Shown here: positions 10,454 to 19,151 of the stretch, in pieces
Numbering within the stretch: position 1 is the first letter of the stretch
Layout of the letters: each line of letters opens with the position of its first letter
NCBI GenBank assembly: GCA_003694545.1
Contig: RFKD01000016.1
Coordinates: 1 to 45,711 of the forward strand
Source: Candidatus Parcubacteria bacterium
Lineage (GTDB): Bacteria; Patescibacteriota; Minisyncoccia; Phycocordibacterales; UBA12088
Reading direction: 5' to 3'
Length of the DNA: 45,711 bases
Notes under the pieces: generated by a model
Told to the model about the DNA's origin: nothing
Databases searched by the model: none
What the model saw: the letters and a program-made list of their open reading frames with translations, nothing else
Program-made: the position numbers and the translations under genes

Positions 10454-11845
10454 ATGGGCATTCGTGCTCGAGAGCTTCTGTTGCTCCTGGTAAGCGATGT
10501 TGTGGTGCTGGGTGCCGCCCTTTGGCTTTCGCTTGCCGCGCGCCACCTAGCGCTCCCTTCGGGGGAGATGTATCTCGCGCACGCGCAGCTGTTTGCAGTT
10601 GTGGCGCTTGTGTGGTTGAGCATTTTTTGGCTCTTTGGTTTGTACGATAAGCATACCACAGCGTTTCTTCAAGAAGTGTTTCGGCGTCTTGTGGGCGCGC
10701 TTGTGGTGGGCGCAGCGGCGGCGGTGGTGCTTTTTTTTCTCCTACCTACAGACCTGGCGCCTAAAACCATTCTTGCGCTCTACACGCTCTTTGTGGGCGC
10801 CGGGGTGGCGGTTTCTCGGTTTGCGCTGTTGCGGCTGACAACTCGCCGCAAAAAGGCGCGTGCTGTCGTTGTGGGGGAAGGGCAAGCCGTAGAAGCGCTT
10901 GCCGAGGAGGTGCGCGCGAATCCGTTTCGATATCCGTTTATGGTTGTTGCTGTGGTGTCGCCGAAAGAGGCACGACGAGAGCTCCCCGCGTTATCCCACG
11001 AAGGCGCCATAGAGTGGCTTATCGTTCAAACAGACCATCCGAGCGCCGCGCAAGAAATTGGGCCTCTTTTGGTGTGGGCAACGGAGCATGGGGCGCGCCC
11101 CGTGTCGCTTCTTGCTATGTACGAGCACATATTTGACCGCGTGCCTCTCACGACAGCATACCCCATTCTGCTTGACCATTTACTCCGCTCATCGGCTCGC
11201 TGGTATGAGCCTATCAAGCGGGCTTTCGACATTGTGTTTGCGCTGGTAGCACTTGCGGTAGTGGTGTTGTTGATCCCGCTTGTGTGGCTCGCGTACCGCC
11301 TCGAAGGCGTGCAAGGGGGTGTGTGGTATATCCATGGTCGGGTAGGAAAGGGGATGCGCCCCTTTCGCGCGGTGAAATTTCGCACGCTCACGCGTTTAGA
11401 CCCAGAAGGGCAATTATTAGACGAGGCTCCTAATCCGCCCACCAGGGTTGGAAAGGTGCTGCGCGCCCTTTCGCTTGATGAACTGCCGCAGGCCATTAAT
11501 GTGCTCAAAGGGGAAATGTCGTTCATTGGGCCGCGCGCCGACGCGCTGGGCGTTGCTAAGCGACTGGTTGCTGAACTGCCGCTTTATCCGTTGCGCTACT
11601 TGGTGCAGCCGGGCATCACCGGTTGGGCACAGACGCACCAGCGGTATCCGGAAGGAAAAATAAGCCCGCAAAATGTTGAGGAAAGCGCTGAGCGTCTCGC
11701 CTACGATCTCCACTACATCGCGCACTATGGCTGGTGGGTTGACGGGGTGGTGCTGTTTCGGACCGTGCGCACGCTTCTTGAGCGAGTGATCACCTTTCTC
11801 TTGCTTGTGGGAAAGGGAGTGCCTCGCCCAAAGAAAAATGTGTGA
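10454..11845 (+). CDS. Polyprenyl-phosphate glycosylphosphotransferase (bacterial sugar transferase)
   Basis: Starts glycan assembly by moving a sugar-1-phosphate from a nucleotide sugar to undecaprenyl phosphate at the inner face of the membrane. 463 residues: about four N-terminal membrane helices (residues 1-125), a nucleotide-binding-like middle domain, then a reentrant helix (F-D-I-V-F-A-L-V-A-L) and the catalytic domain with V-K-F-R-T-L, L-R-A-L-S-L-D-E-L-P-Q, G-E-M-S-F-I-G-P-R and V-Q-P-G-I-T-G-W-A-Q. This is the WbaP/WcaJ layout, full length. Start ATG 10454 rather than 10385, because of the -10 box. An epimerase follows after ten bases. Confidence 0.9.
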   Translation: MGIRARELLLLLVSDVVVLGAALWLSLAARHLALPSGEMYLAHAQLFAVVALVWLSIFWLFGLYDKHTTAFLQEVFRRLVGALVVGAAAAVVLFFLLPTDLAPKTILALYTLFVGAGVAVSRFALLRLTTRRKKARAVVVGEGQAVEALAEEVRANPFRYPFMVVAVVSPKEARRELPALSHEGAIEWLIVQTDHPSAAQEIGPLLVWATEHGARPVSLLAMYEHIFDRVPLTTAYPILLDHLLRSSARWYEPIKRAFDIVFALVALAVVVLLIPLVWLAYRLEGVQGGVWYIHGRVGKGMRPFRAVKFRTLTRLDPEGQLLDEAPNPPTRVGKVLRALSLDELPQAINVLKGEMSFIGPRADALGVAKRLVAELPLYPLRYLVQPGITGWAQTHQRYPEGKISPQNVEESAERLAYDLHYIAHYGWWVDGVVLFRTVRTLLERVITFLLLVGKGVPRPKKNV

Positions 11846-11855
11846 GAGGTGATGT

Positions 11856-12971
11856 ATGGCCACGACAACAACACAGCACGCGCGTTCTTCCGGCACTTCC
11901 GCGAAGCAAACCGTTGTAATAACGGGGGCGGCGGGTTATCTTGGCTCCCGCATCCTCGCGGCCGCGCAAGCAGACGCGCGTGTCGGGCGCATTATCGCTA
12001 TCGATTGCGCGCCGTCTCCAAACTTAGAGGGAGTGAATACTGAGCGCGTTCGGTGGATACGCGCATCACTTGACGATCGTGTGCAATGGGAAGAAGCGCT
12101 CCGCCGCGAGGAACCCCACGCGGTAATACACGCGGCGTGGCGGGTTCGCATTCCTTACCAAAAGGAAGCAGAAGTGCGCGCTGAAAACTTGTTGGCAACC
12201 CGTTCGCTTGCCCAATTTGCGCTGTCTGCGCCCAGTGTGCGTGCTTTTGTGTTCGTCTCAAGCGCAGCGGTGTTTGGGGCGTTTGCGTCCAATCATCCCG
12301 ACTACACATTGTGTGAGGCGGATGTGCCGCGCGAAGAAGAATATCCCTATGCGGCGCAAAAGCGCGAAGCCGAGGAAATGCTGTGCAATCTTTGGCGGGA
12401 GCGCAATACAAAAACCCCGGCGTTGCGCATCGCGCGGCCAGTGTCTATCGTTGGCGCGGCTGCGCGCAAGCGCAAAGAAGCGTTCGCGCTGACCGCGTTA
12501 TTGGCAGGACTAGCAGAACCTTCCTCGAACCCTTTTGGGAGAGCGGCGCAGCGCGTGGCTCGCATGTTTCCAGCGCCAACGACATGGCGCCGCCAGTATG
12601 TGCACGAAGATGATGTTGCGCGCGCCCTCCTTGCGCTTGCGCTTGAGGTAGGCCGTGGCGCGGCTGCTCAGCCAATGTTGGTGTATCACCTTGCGCCGCC
12701 GGGGGGCGCGCTTTCTCCGCAAGAGTTTGCCCGTCTCACCGGAAGGGCGTGGCTGCGCGTGGCGCCCTCCTTGGTGCGTCTTGCGTTTTGGGGCGCGTGG
12801 CACCTGTCTCGAGGGGCTGTGCCAACTTGCCGCGGTGTTTGGCGATTTTATTCCTACCCGATCGTGCTTGACGGCGGGCGCATTACCCGCGACTTTTCTT
12901 TCACGTATCAGTGGTCTTCTTCGGATGCGCTCAGGGCTATGCTCGCGGGCGGCGAGGCGAAGGAGGCGTAG
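11856..12971 (+). CDS. NAD-dependent epimerase/dehydratase (extended SDR)
   Basis: Probably modifies a nucleotide sugar for the glycan made by its neighbours. Rossmann motif G-A-A-G-Y-L-G at residues 24-30, V-S-S-A-A-V-F-G before the active site, and Y-P-Y-A-A-Q-K carrying the catalytic YxxxK. 371 residues, longer than the usual 300-340, with a 15-residue Thr/Ser-rich N-terminus and an uncommon C-terminal part. The start follows the previous TGA by ten bases, with a GAGGTGAT purine run between; translation is likely coupled. Exact substrate unknown. Confidence 0.85.
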   Translation: MATTTTQHARSSGTSAKQTVVITGAAGYLGSRILAAAQADARVGRIIAIDCAPSPNLEGVNTERVRWIRASLDDRVQWEEALRREEPHAVIHAAWRVRIPYQKEAEVRAENLLATRSLAQFALSAPSVRAFVFVSSAAVFGAFASNHPDYTLCEADVPREEEYPYAAQKREAEEMLCNLWRERNTKTPALRIARPVSIVGAAARKRKEAFALTALLAGLAEPSSNPFGRAAQRVARMFPAPTTWRRQYVHEDDVARALLALALEVGRGAAAQPMLVYHLAPPGGALSPQEFARLTGRAWLRVAPSLVRLAFWGAWHLSRGAVPTCRGVWRFYSYPIVLDGGRITRDFSFTYQWSSSDALRAMLAGGEAKEA

Positions 12972-13005
12972 CGTCCTCTCCGGAGTCTTCGGCGCTTTAT
13001 TTGGT

Positions 13006-13851
13006 ATGGAGATGGACGAGCAATCTTCCCGCACAAAACACATAATTGTCGACGGAAACGCGCTTGCGCGCGAGATCGTAACAAGCGTGCGGCATGCGGT
13101 AGCTGGGTTTACGCAACAGCCACGGGTTGTCATCGTGCAAGACACGCGAGCTGAAAGCTCAGTGGGAGCGCGTTATGTGCGCAAAAAGCTTGCGGCGGCG
13201 CGGGAAGCAGGCATCGAAGCCGTAACGGTGCATGTTCCGCAGGAAGCGCCAAGTGTCCCCGAGGCGGTGCGGCGAGCTCTCCAAACAGGGGGGCAGGTCG
13301 TTGTGCAACTGCCGGTTGCGGATCCGCGTGAGCGGGAGGAGGCGCTCGCGCTCCTGCCGCCTGAGCGCGATCCGGATGTGATTGGCACTCGGGCGCGGGA
13401 GTTATTTGCGCAGGGAAAAGCGTTGGCGCTTCCTCCTGTTGTGAGCGCGATTGGGCATATTGCGCGCCGCTACGACATTCCGCTTTTCGGCGCGCGGGTT
13501 GTGATTGTGGGAAAGGGATATTTGGTTGGGGCGCCGGCGGCGCTATGGTTTGCGCAACAGGGGGCTCAGGTTACCGTTCTCAGCAAAGACGACGCGCTCA
13601 TTCCTACCCTGCGGGAGGGGGACATCGTGCTGGCGGGCGCAGGATCTCCGAGGCTTATTTCGGCGGATATGGTAAAAGAAGGAGTGGTGTTTCTTGACGC
13701 GGCAACAAGCGAAATAGGGGGCGCACTGGTGGGGGACGCACACGAAGAGATAAGCAAAAAAGCAAGCGTTTGGACGCCCGTGCCGGGTGGCATCGGGCCT
13801 GTGGCTGTCGCAGGGCTTTTGGAAAATGTTGCGCGCTTGACACGAATGTAA
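13006..13851 (+). CDS. folD: FolD-like methylene-tetrahydrofolate dehydrogenase/cyclohydrolase, divergent
   Basis: FolD interconverts methylene-, methenyl- and formyl-tetrahydrofolate with NADP. 281 residues, near the usual 280-300. Y-V-R-K-K (catalytic Tyr/Lys region), V-V-Q-L-P-V, a Rossmann motif G-K-G-Y-L-V-G-A-P in place of the usual G-R-S-x-I-V-G-x-P, and P-V-P-G-G-I-G-P-V near the end identify the family. The usual D-V-D-G is D-P-D-V-I-G and the PCTP motif is absent (A-L-P-P-V-V-S-A-I-G). The fold is clear; normal bifunctional activity is less certain. Two close ATGs (13006, 13012) are possible. The long frame from 12655 is an extension over the epimerase. Confidence 0.82.
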   Translation: MEMDEQSSRTKHIIVDGNALAREIVTSVRHAVAGFTQQPRVVIVQDTRAESSVGARYVRKKLAAAREAGIEAVTVHVPQEAPSVPEAVRRALQTGGQVVVQLPVADPREREEALALLPPERDPDVIGTRARELFAQGKALALPPVVSAIGHIARRYDIPLFGARVVIVGKGYLVGAPAALWFAQQGAQVTVLSKDDALIPTLREGDIVLAGAGSPRLISADMVKEGVVFLDAATSEIGGALVGDAHEEISKKASVWTPVPGGIGPVAVAGLLENVARLTRM

Positions 13852-13885
13852 GAAGGAAGGTACCTTTGGTTCCCAAGCGCAATCT

Positions 13886-14461
13886 ATGGGGAGGCAACAC
13901 AAAAGAGAGTTGGCAAAGACAAGGTGCCCCATTGCGGTGTCCCGTTCAGCGTTCACCTTGATTGAACTTCTCGTGGTCATCGCGATTATCGGACTACTTT
14001 CTTCAATTGTGTTTGCCTCGTTGAGCTCCGCGCGCGCCAAGGCGCGTGATGCCCAGCGATTTGCCACAATTCGGCAAATCCAGCAAGCCTTGGAGCTCTA
14101 TTACGACGCGTACGGCTCGTACCCTCCTTGTCTTCAGGGCACGCATTCGTCTGATCAGTGGTGCGGGCGCTGTGATGCAGGAGGGCACACAGAATTTGCA
14201 GCTGCCCTCCAGCCGCTTGTCAACGAGGGGTACCTGCCTTTCGTGCCGCGCGACCCATTGAATGGTCCGCCCTGCTATACCTACGAGTACTACACGAGCA
14301 ACAATCCCAATACCTACGGAAACAACTGTAATAACATCCCCTTGGAACGATACGCTTATGTCATCCGTTTTGGAACGGAAGTGAGTACGCAAGCAACACT
14401 CGGCCTCTTTAGTGGGCAGCGGGTTGCGGGGAGGGAGTATTGCGTGGGAGTTTTGAGGTAG
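13886..14461 (+). CDS. Type IV pilin-like prepilin
   Basis: 191 residues. A basic leader ends in S-R-S-A, followed by F-T-L-I-E-L-L-V-V-I-A-I-I-G, the hydrophobic N-methylated helix of type IV pilins and pseudopilins, with Glu at +5 of the mature protein. The residue before the cleavage site is Ala, not the usual Gly. The C-terminal globular part has five Cys (P-P-C-L-Q, W-C-G-R-C, P-P-C-Y-T, N-N-C-N-N and E-Y-C-V-G) and many Asn/Tyr, as in CPR pseudopilins. A GTG at 13938 would give a short leader of five residues before the cleavage site. It belongs to a surface appendage or uptake machine whose motor genes are not here. Confidence 0.85.
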   Translation: MGRQHKRELAKTRCPIAVSRSAFTLIELLVVIAIIGLLSSIVFASLSSARAKARDAQRFATIRQIQQALELYYDAYGSYPPCLQGTHSSDQWCGRCDAGGHTEFAAALQPLVNEGYLPFVPRDPLNGPPCYTYEYYTSNNPNTYGNNCNNIPLERYAYVIRFGTEVSTQATLGLFSGQRVAGREYCVGVLR

Positions 14462-14472
14462 CCAAGCCGCTT

Positions 14473-14501
14473 TTGCAAAGCGGAGGTTGCTGCGCTATAG
14501 T
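14473..14501 (+). promoter_or_regulatory. Promoter of secDF, leaderless
   Basis: TTGCAA (14473-14478), 17-base spacer, TATAGT (14496-14501), then eight bases and the ATG at 14510. Both boxes are present, which makes this the clearest leaderless promoter of the window. Confidence 0.7.
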
Positions 14502-14509
14502 GCACGCGT

Positions 14510-15820
14510 ATGTGGCGAACGCTTTCGGCGGTGGCACTCCTTGGGTTTGTGGGAGCGCTGGGATGGCTTGTCTGGTGGAATGCCTCGGGCAAAGGATCCT
14601 TTCCTTTTCGCCTCGGGCTTGATCTTGCCGGCGGGGTGGAGCTGAGCTACGCCGCGGACATCTCAGAGGTGCCCCCGGGCGAAATTCGCGACGCAATGCG
14701 CTCATTGCGCGATGTTCTCGAACGGCGCGTGAACCTCTTTGGGGTTGCCGAACCGGTCGTGCGCGTGGAGCGCGCTTCCGTGGTTGCAGAGGATAGCGAT
14801 GTGTGGCGGGTGCGCGTTGAACTACCGGGCGTTACGGATGTGGAAGAAGCGATCCGACGTATTGGCCAGACGCCGCTTTTGGAGTTCAAACTCGTGGGGG
14901 GAGCGGCAGCAACTTCCGCCACGGGAACCCCGCAGGTTGTGTACGAGCCTACCGGGCTAACGGGTCGTTTTCTCGAGCAAGCGCAGCTTGGCTTTAGCGG
15001 CGGCAACGCTGGCCCTTCTGAGCCGGTTATTTTCCTCACTTTCAACAGTGAAGGCGCGGAATTGTTTTACGAGATTACGAAGAACAATGTCGGTCGCCAG
15101 CTTGCCGTGTTTCTCGATGGGGAACTCATTACAGATCCGATCATTCGCGAGCCTATTGCCGGAGGGAAAGCGCAAATAAGCGGCAGTTTCGCCGTGCAAG
15201 AAGCCCGAGAAATCGCGCGTAATCTCAATTTTGGGGCTCTACCGGTGCCGATTACGCTTATTGGCACCCAACAGGTAGGTCCTACTCTAGGAAAAGAAGC
15301 GCTTGCGGCGGGCGTGCGGGCGTTGGCTGTCGCGCTCGCGCTTGTTGTCTTCTTTATGGTTGCGTGGTATCGCCTGCCGGGAATGGTCGCGGTTGTCGGC
15401 TTGCTGGGGTACGGCGTTGTGATGCTCGTGCTCTTTCAGTTCATTCCCGTTGTGCTTACTGCCGCTGGCATTGCTGGCTTTATTCTCTCCCTTGGAATGG
15501 CTGTTGACGCGAACGTGCTAGTGTTTGAGCGCCTCAAAGAAGAGCTCGCCCATGGCAAACCGCTTTCCGAGGCTGTTGAGAACGCCTTTGCGCGGGCGTG
15601 GAGCGCCGTGCGTGACGGCAACGTCACAACGCTGTTCACCGCAGGGGTGCTGTACTGGCTGGGAACTTCGTTCGTGGAAGGATTTGCCCTCGTGCTTGCA
15701 CTTGGCGTGTTGGTGTCAATGGCTTCCGCCATGATAGGGGGGCGTGTCTTCCTGCGCGCTCTGGCGGCGATTCCTGCATTGGGTGAACGGCGCGCGTTAT
15801 GGACTTCTCCTGGCATATGA
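14510..15820 (+). CDS. secD: Protein translocase subunit SecD
   Basis: Uses the proton motive force to help pull exported proteins through SecYEG. 436 residues: one membrane helix at the N-terminus, G-L-D-L-A-G-G-V-E-L (first conserved SecD motif), the P1-like periplasmic domain with L-E-R-R-V-N-L-F-G-V-A-E-P, then a C-terminal block of five helices with L-G-M-A-V-D-A-N-V-L-V-F-E-R. Shorter than E. coli SecD (615) but normal for CPR. secF overlaps its 3' end by 22 bases. Confidence 0.95.
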   Translation: MWRTLSAVALLGFVGALGWLVWWNASGKGSFPFRLGLDLAGGVELSYAADISEVPPGEIRDAMRSLRDVLERRVNLFGVAEPVVRVERASVVAEDSDVWRVRVELPGVTDVEEAIRRIGQTPLLEFKLVGGAAATSATGTPQVVYEPTGLTGRFLEQAQLGFSGGNAGPSEPVIFLTFNSEGAELFYEITKNNVGRQLAVFLDGELITDPIIREPIAGGKAQISGSFAVQEAREIARNLNFGALPVPITLIGTQQVGPTLGKEALAAGVRALAVALALVVFFMVAWYRLPGMVAVVGLLGYGVVMLVLFQFIPVVLTAAGIAGFILSLGMAVDANVLVFERLKEELAHGKPLSEAVENAFARAWSAVRDGNVTTLFTAGVLYWLGTSFVEGFALVLALGVLVSMASAMIGGRVFLRALAAIPALGERRALWTSPGI

Positions 15821-16758
15821 TGGCGCGATACCACCGCACATTGCTCGGCTTGCTGTTGTTACTGCTCGGCAGTAGCGCGGCGGTGCTTATGGTAAAGGGA
15901 ATCCCTCTTGGTATTGACTTTACGGGCGGCACCTCCCTTACTGTGCGCATCGAAGCAAACGCTCCATCCCAAAAAATCACTCAGGATATTGCGCAATACC
16001 TCACGGGGGAAGGGTTCGTTGCGGTGGAAGTCCGCCCTCACGGTGACGGGCGTTTTGAAATTCTCTGGCGTTCAGCTCCTCAGTTAGCAGAAGGCGAATC
16101 CGCGGGCGCGAATGTTCGCTCTCGCCTTGAGCAACATTTGGGCACGGCGGTGGACATCGAGCGATTGGCGGAAGTTGGCCCCATGTTGGGGACCGAACTG
16201 CGCGCGAAAGCGCTCTGGGCAGTCGCGGCGGTATTTCTCATTATCTTAGGTTACCTTGCGTTTGCCTTTCGGGCGATTGCTGACCCTGTTTCGTCGTGGT
16301 GGTATGGCATTGCCGCGTTAGTTGCATTGGTGCACGATGTTGCCATTCCTGTTGCGGTGGTGGCGCTTGCCGCGCATGCTTTTGGCACGGCAATGGACTT
16401 GTTGTTCGTGACCGCCATGCTTGCGATTGTTGGCTATTCGGTGAACGACACGATTGTGGTGTTTGATCGCCTGCGGGAGCTTCTCCTTGAACTTGGCGAC
16501 AAAGCAGCAAAGGTTCCGTTTGCGGAAGTGGTGGATCAAGCGTTGCGCGCATCATTGATGCGATCTATCAACACATCGCTCACCACAGCGGTCGCGTTGG
16601 CTGCGCTTGTTGGATGGGGGGCAGAAAGCACGCGTTGGTTTGCCGTGACGCTTTTTGTTGGTGTTGTCGCGGGAACTATTTCTTCGTTGTTGTTCGCCCC
16701 CGCAATTCTCGTGGAGGTTGCGCAAAGAAAACAAGCCACAGCCCCTCACAAGGCGTAG
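15799..16758 (+). CDS. secF: Protein translocase subunit SecF
   Basis: Partner of SecD in the membrane. 319 residues with G-I-D-F-T-G-G-T (first motif), R-A-K-A-L-W-A at the start of the membrane block and Y-S-V-N-D-T-I-V-V-F-D-R-L-R-E. The ATG at 15799 lies inside secD; the next ATGs (15817, 15820) would remove five to eight residues, so the overlap is 22 bases or less. No Shine-Dalgarno; translation is likely coupled to secD. Confidence 0.95.
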   Translation: MDFSWHMMARYHRTLLGLLLLLLGSSAAVLMVKGIPLGIDFTGGTSLTVRIEANAPSQKITQDIAQYLTGEGFVAVEVRPHGDGRFEILWRSAPQLAEGESAGANVRSRLEQHLGTAVDIERLAEVGPMLGTELRAKALWAVAAVFLIILGYLAFAFRAIADPVSSWWYGIAALVALVHDVAIPVAVVALAAHAFGTAMDLLFVTAMLAIVGYSVNDTIVVFDRLRELLLELGDKAAKVPFAEVVDQALRASLMRSINTSLTTAVALAALVGWGAESTRWFAVTLFVGVVAGTISSLLFAPAILVEVAQRKQATAPHKA

Positions 16759-16765
16759 CCAACGC

Positions 16766-16771
16766 TATTGT
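16766..16771 (+). promoter_or_regulatory. -10 box, leaderless start
   Basis: TATTGT, seven bases before the ATG at 16779; no TG extension and no Shine-Dalgarno. Confidence 0.45.
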
Positions 16772-16778
16772 CAACGCT

Positions 16779-17381
16779 ATGACTTCGCGCGCGCTACACG
16801 ACTCCCCTTTTGTTGTGGGTATCACAGGCATGATAGGGGCAGGGAAGGGGGAAACCTCGCGGTATCTTGCTGAGCGGTACGGCTTTGTGCCGCTTTTTGT
16901 TCGTTCGGTGGTGCGGGAAGAGCTAGAAAGGCGCGGCTTGCCGGTGGACCGCGACCATATGCGCGAGCTGGCCAATCAAATCCGCTCGGAGCGCGGCGCG
17001 GACTGGTTTGTGCGGGAATTGATTCGCAAGGCACAGAACGAGCGCCTGCCTCGAGTGATTATCGACTCCATACGCGTTCCCGCGGAAGCGGAAGCGGTGC
17101 GCGACGCGGGGGGCATCATTATTGCTGTTGATGCGGATCGAAAGATCCGCTACAAACGCGTCGTGGAGCGCGCTTCGGAAACAGATCGCGTTTCGTATGA
17201 AGATTTCGTGCGCCAGGAAGAAGCGGAAATGACGGGGGGCGGTGGGGCGGCCTCGCAAAACCTCTCCGCGGTTGTGGAGGGGGCGGATGTGTTCTTTGAG
17301 AACAACGGCGCTCTTGAGGAGCTCCATCAAAAAATCGACGCGCTGATGGCGCAACTACGCGTTCCGCCACACGAGGCGTGA
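16779..17381 (+). CDS. P-loop nucleotide kinase-like protein (UPF0200/CoaE-like)
   Basis: 200 residues. P-loop G-M-I-G-A-G-K-G-E (17-25), F-V-R-S-V-V-R-E-E-L-E-R-R-G-L, I-I-D-S-I-R-V-P-A-E-A-E, R-Y-K-R-V-V-E-R and a C-terminal N-N-G-A-L-E-E-L. This follows the pattern of the archaeal and CPR UPF0200 family, related to dephospho-CoA kinase and other NMP-type kinases. The phosphate acceptor is not known to me. Start ATG 16779 is preferred to the long frame over secF. Confidence 0.78.
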   Translation: MTSRALHDSPFVVGITGMIGAGKGETSRYLAERYGFVPLFVRSVVREELERRGLPVDRDHMRELANQIRSERGADWFVRELIRKAQNERLPRVIIDSIRVPAEAEAVRDAGGIIIAVDADRKIRYKRVVERASETDRVSYEDFVRQEEAEMTGGGGAASQNLSAVVEGADVFFENNGALEELHQKIDALMAQLRVPPHEA

Positions 17382-17418
17382 GGCGCGTCGGGAAGGAAAA
17401 GGATCTCTTTTGCGTTGT

Positions 17419-18153
17419 ATGCGGCTGTTGCGAATTGCGATTCTCGGGCGCGGCTCATTCGGGCGCTTTCTTACGAGCGCGCTTCCGAAACATTTTCCCC
17501 AAGTAACGACGCGTCTTATTGGTGGCAGGACAACGGGGGTAGCCTTGCGCAAAGCGCTTGCGGACGCGGATGCGGTGGTGCTCGCGGTGCCCATTCGAGC
17601 CTACGAAGAAGTCGCCCAGCGCGTGGCCGCGAGTGCTCCGGAAAGCGCGGTAATCGTTGATGTGGCAACGGTTAAGGAGGCGACGCAAAAAATAATGCGC
17701 CGCTGGTTCGGCAAGCGCCAGTGGATTTCTCTGCACCCTATGTTTGGCCCCTATTCGTATCACACGAAAGGCGGCAGTCTCTCAGGATTTACTCTTGTGG
17801 TCACAGGCTACGGGTTGCCGCCGCGAGCGGCAGACGCGTTGCGTCAAGCGGCGTCGCGCGTTGGGCTTGCGCTCAAAGAGATGCCGGCGAAAACCCACGA
17901 CCGTTTGCTCGCGCGCACGCTGTTTCTCACCCACTACATTGGCCAAATCATCACAACGGCCGGCTTTTCGCGCACACCGATTGACACGGTTTCTTTCGGC
18001 GCGCTTATGCAAGCTGTGGAGAGCGTGCGGCACGATGTGGAATTATTTGCTGATGTGTATCGCCACAACCCGTATTGCGAGGAAACCATTGCGGCGTTTG
18101 AGCGCGCGGAAAACAAAATCCACTACCTCCTGCGCAAACGTTTGCGCCAATAG
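17419..18153 (+). CDS. Prephenate dehydrogenase-like oxidoreductase (TyrA family)
   Basis: 244 residues. Rossmann motif G-R-G-S-F-G (10-15), V-V-L-A-V-P-I, V-D-V-A-T-V-K, the substrate-side H-P-M-F-G-P (with the conserved His), and F-L-T-H-Y-I-G in the helical domain. The known family reaction is oxidation of prephenate to hydroxyphenylpyruvate with NAD(P). CPR organisms usually lack aromatic amino acid synthesis, so the real substrate may differ. Start ATG 17419; a TTG at 17410 adds three residues. The 3' end overlaps the end of a decayed minus-strand gene. Confidence 0.8.
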   Translation: MRLLRIAILGRGSFGRFLTSALPKHFPQVTTRLIGGRTTGVALRKALADADAVVLAVPIRAYEEVAQRVAASAPESAVIVDVATVKEATQKIMRRWFGKRQWISLHPMFGPYSYHTKGGSLSGFTLVVTGYGLPPRAADALRQAASRVGLALKEMPAKTHDRLLARTLFLTHYIGQIITTAGFSRTPIDTVSFGALMQAVESVRHDVELFADVYRHNPYCEETIAAFERAENKIHYLLRKRLRQ

Positions 18154-19014
18154 TGCTTCGCGGGAGCGCCTCTGAGAGGCCGATTCGCGCGCAGGAAAAG
18201 TCCTTCGGCAGAGGAGTTTGAAGGAAAAAGTTCCTCCAGCTGAGCATACACCACTTCTGGCGCTTTGTTTACAACAGCTTGCAGGAAACGATACACCTCA
18301 GCGTTTTAGTCGGCTTGGTTCGGATAAGAAGCGCGCACATTATTTTTCAACACCGAGATACAACTTGCCAGGTGCGCGAGATTCATTTAAGAACTGTTGG
18401 AGGAACGATTGGTAATACAAAAGGCGCTCTTCTGGCTTGGGTTCATACAACGAGAACAGTTCCCTAAGCGTCGTGCGCAGGACAACGACCCATACCTTGC
18501 GATCTGTTCCAGAGGTTTGACGCCAACGGCGTAGGAGTGTGAGGAACGCGACTTCTCCCTGTATACGGGCGGTCTCGAGCGGCAAGGTGTTCTCGGCAAG
18601 CGGCGGATTCCGAAAAAGGAAAAGGCTTTTCCGTAATAGGCGGAGCGAATGCTTCCGGTGCTAATTTTGTTGACATTTTTGCTAACGAAAGAGCTTGCGG
18701 AAGCGTCCCCACCATCAATTCCAACGAATCGCGTACTGCTACGGGAGGGTCAAGATAGGGAGAGAAAGAAAGAGACTCGCGCCGCGGAGGTATTTCCTCT
18801 TCAATCATGCGCAGAACTGGAGAAGAATCAATTTTTTCGGGAGGGAGTGCGCCTCAGGATGGGGCTCCCCTTTCACTGACTCCCCCGTGACAGCAAACGA
18901 CGCAGCCGGATTTACTTGTTGGGGCCGTGTTGTATTGCTTGTGGGTTGATTATATCGCCAATGGGAAGGCAACGGCGCGGGCTCGGAGAAACCTGTGGAC
19001 AGCTTATCTTGCAT
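18123..19014 (-). pseudogene. Decayed minus-strand gene, unrecognised
   Basis: Protein-like pieces follow each other in different frames: from ATG 19014 (Pro/Ser-rich), from ATG 18808 (overlapping the previous TGA as ATGA), then L-E-T-A-R-I-Q-G-E-V-A-F-L-T-L-L to a TAA at about 18340, then a shifted frame with a TAA at about 18307, ending with E-V-Y-R-F-L-Q-A-V-V-N-K-A-P-E and a stop at 18123. The middle and last pieces read as one helical Leu/Glu-rich protein broken by at least one frameshift and two nonsense codons. Style resembles the intact unrecognised proteins at 31357 and 33733. Confidence 0.62.
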
Positions 19015-19135
19015 AATTATAACGAGCGGAGCTGCTCTCTGAGCCAGAAGGGTTTGGTTGCGGCTCGGCAGGTGCGTATTCTGGCCGCGGCTTCATAGCG
19101 TAAACGCTTGGGTGGAGAACAAACCCACATAGATA

Positions 19136-19144
19136 TGATAGTAT
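19136..19144 (+). promoter_or_regulatory. Extended -10 box, leaderless start
   Basis: TGA-TAGTAT (19136-19144), seven bases before the ATG at 19152. The same TGATAGTAT is found before the gene at 34608. Confidence 0.6.
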
Positions 19145-19151
19145 ACCGCTG

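Noticed and set aside
12655..13005. Long N-terminal extension of folD
   Set aside because: The frame overlaps the epimerase and is not protein-like; family length fits a start at 13006.
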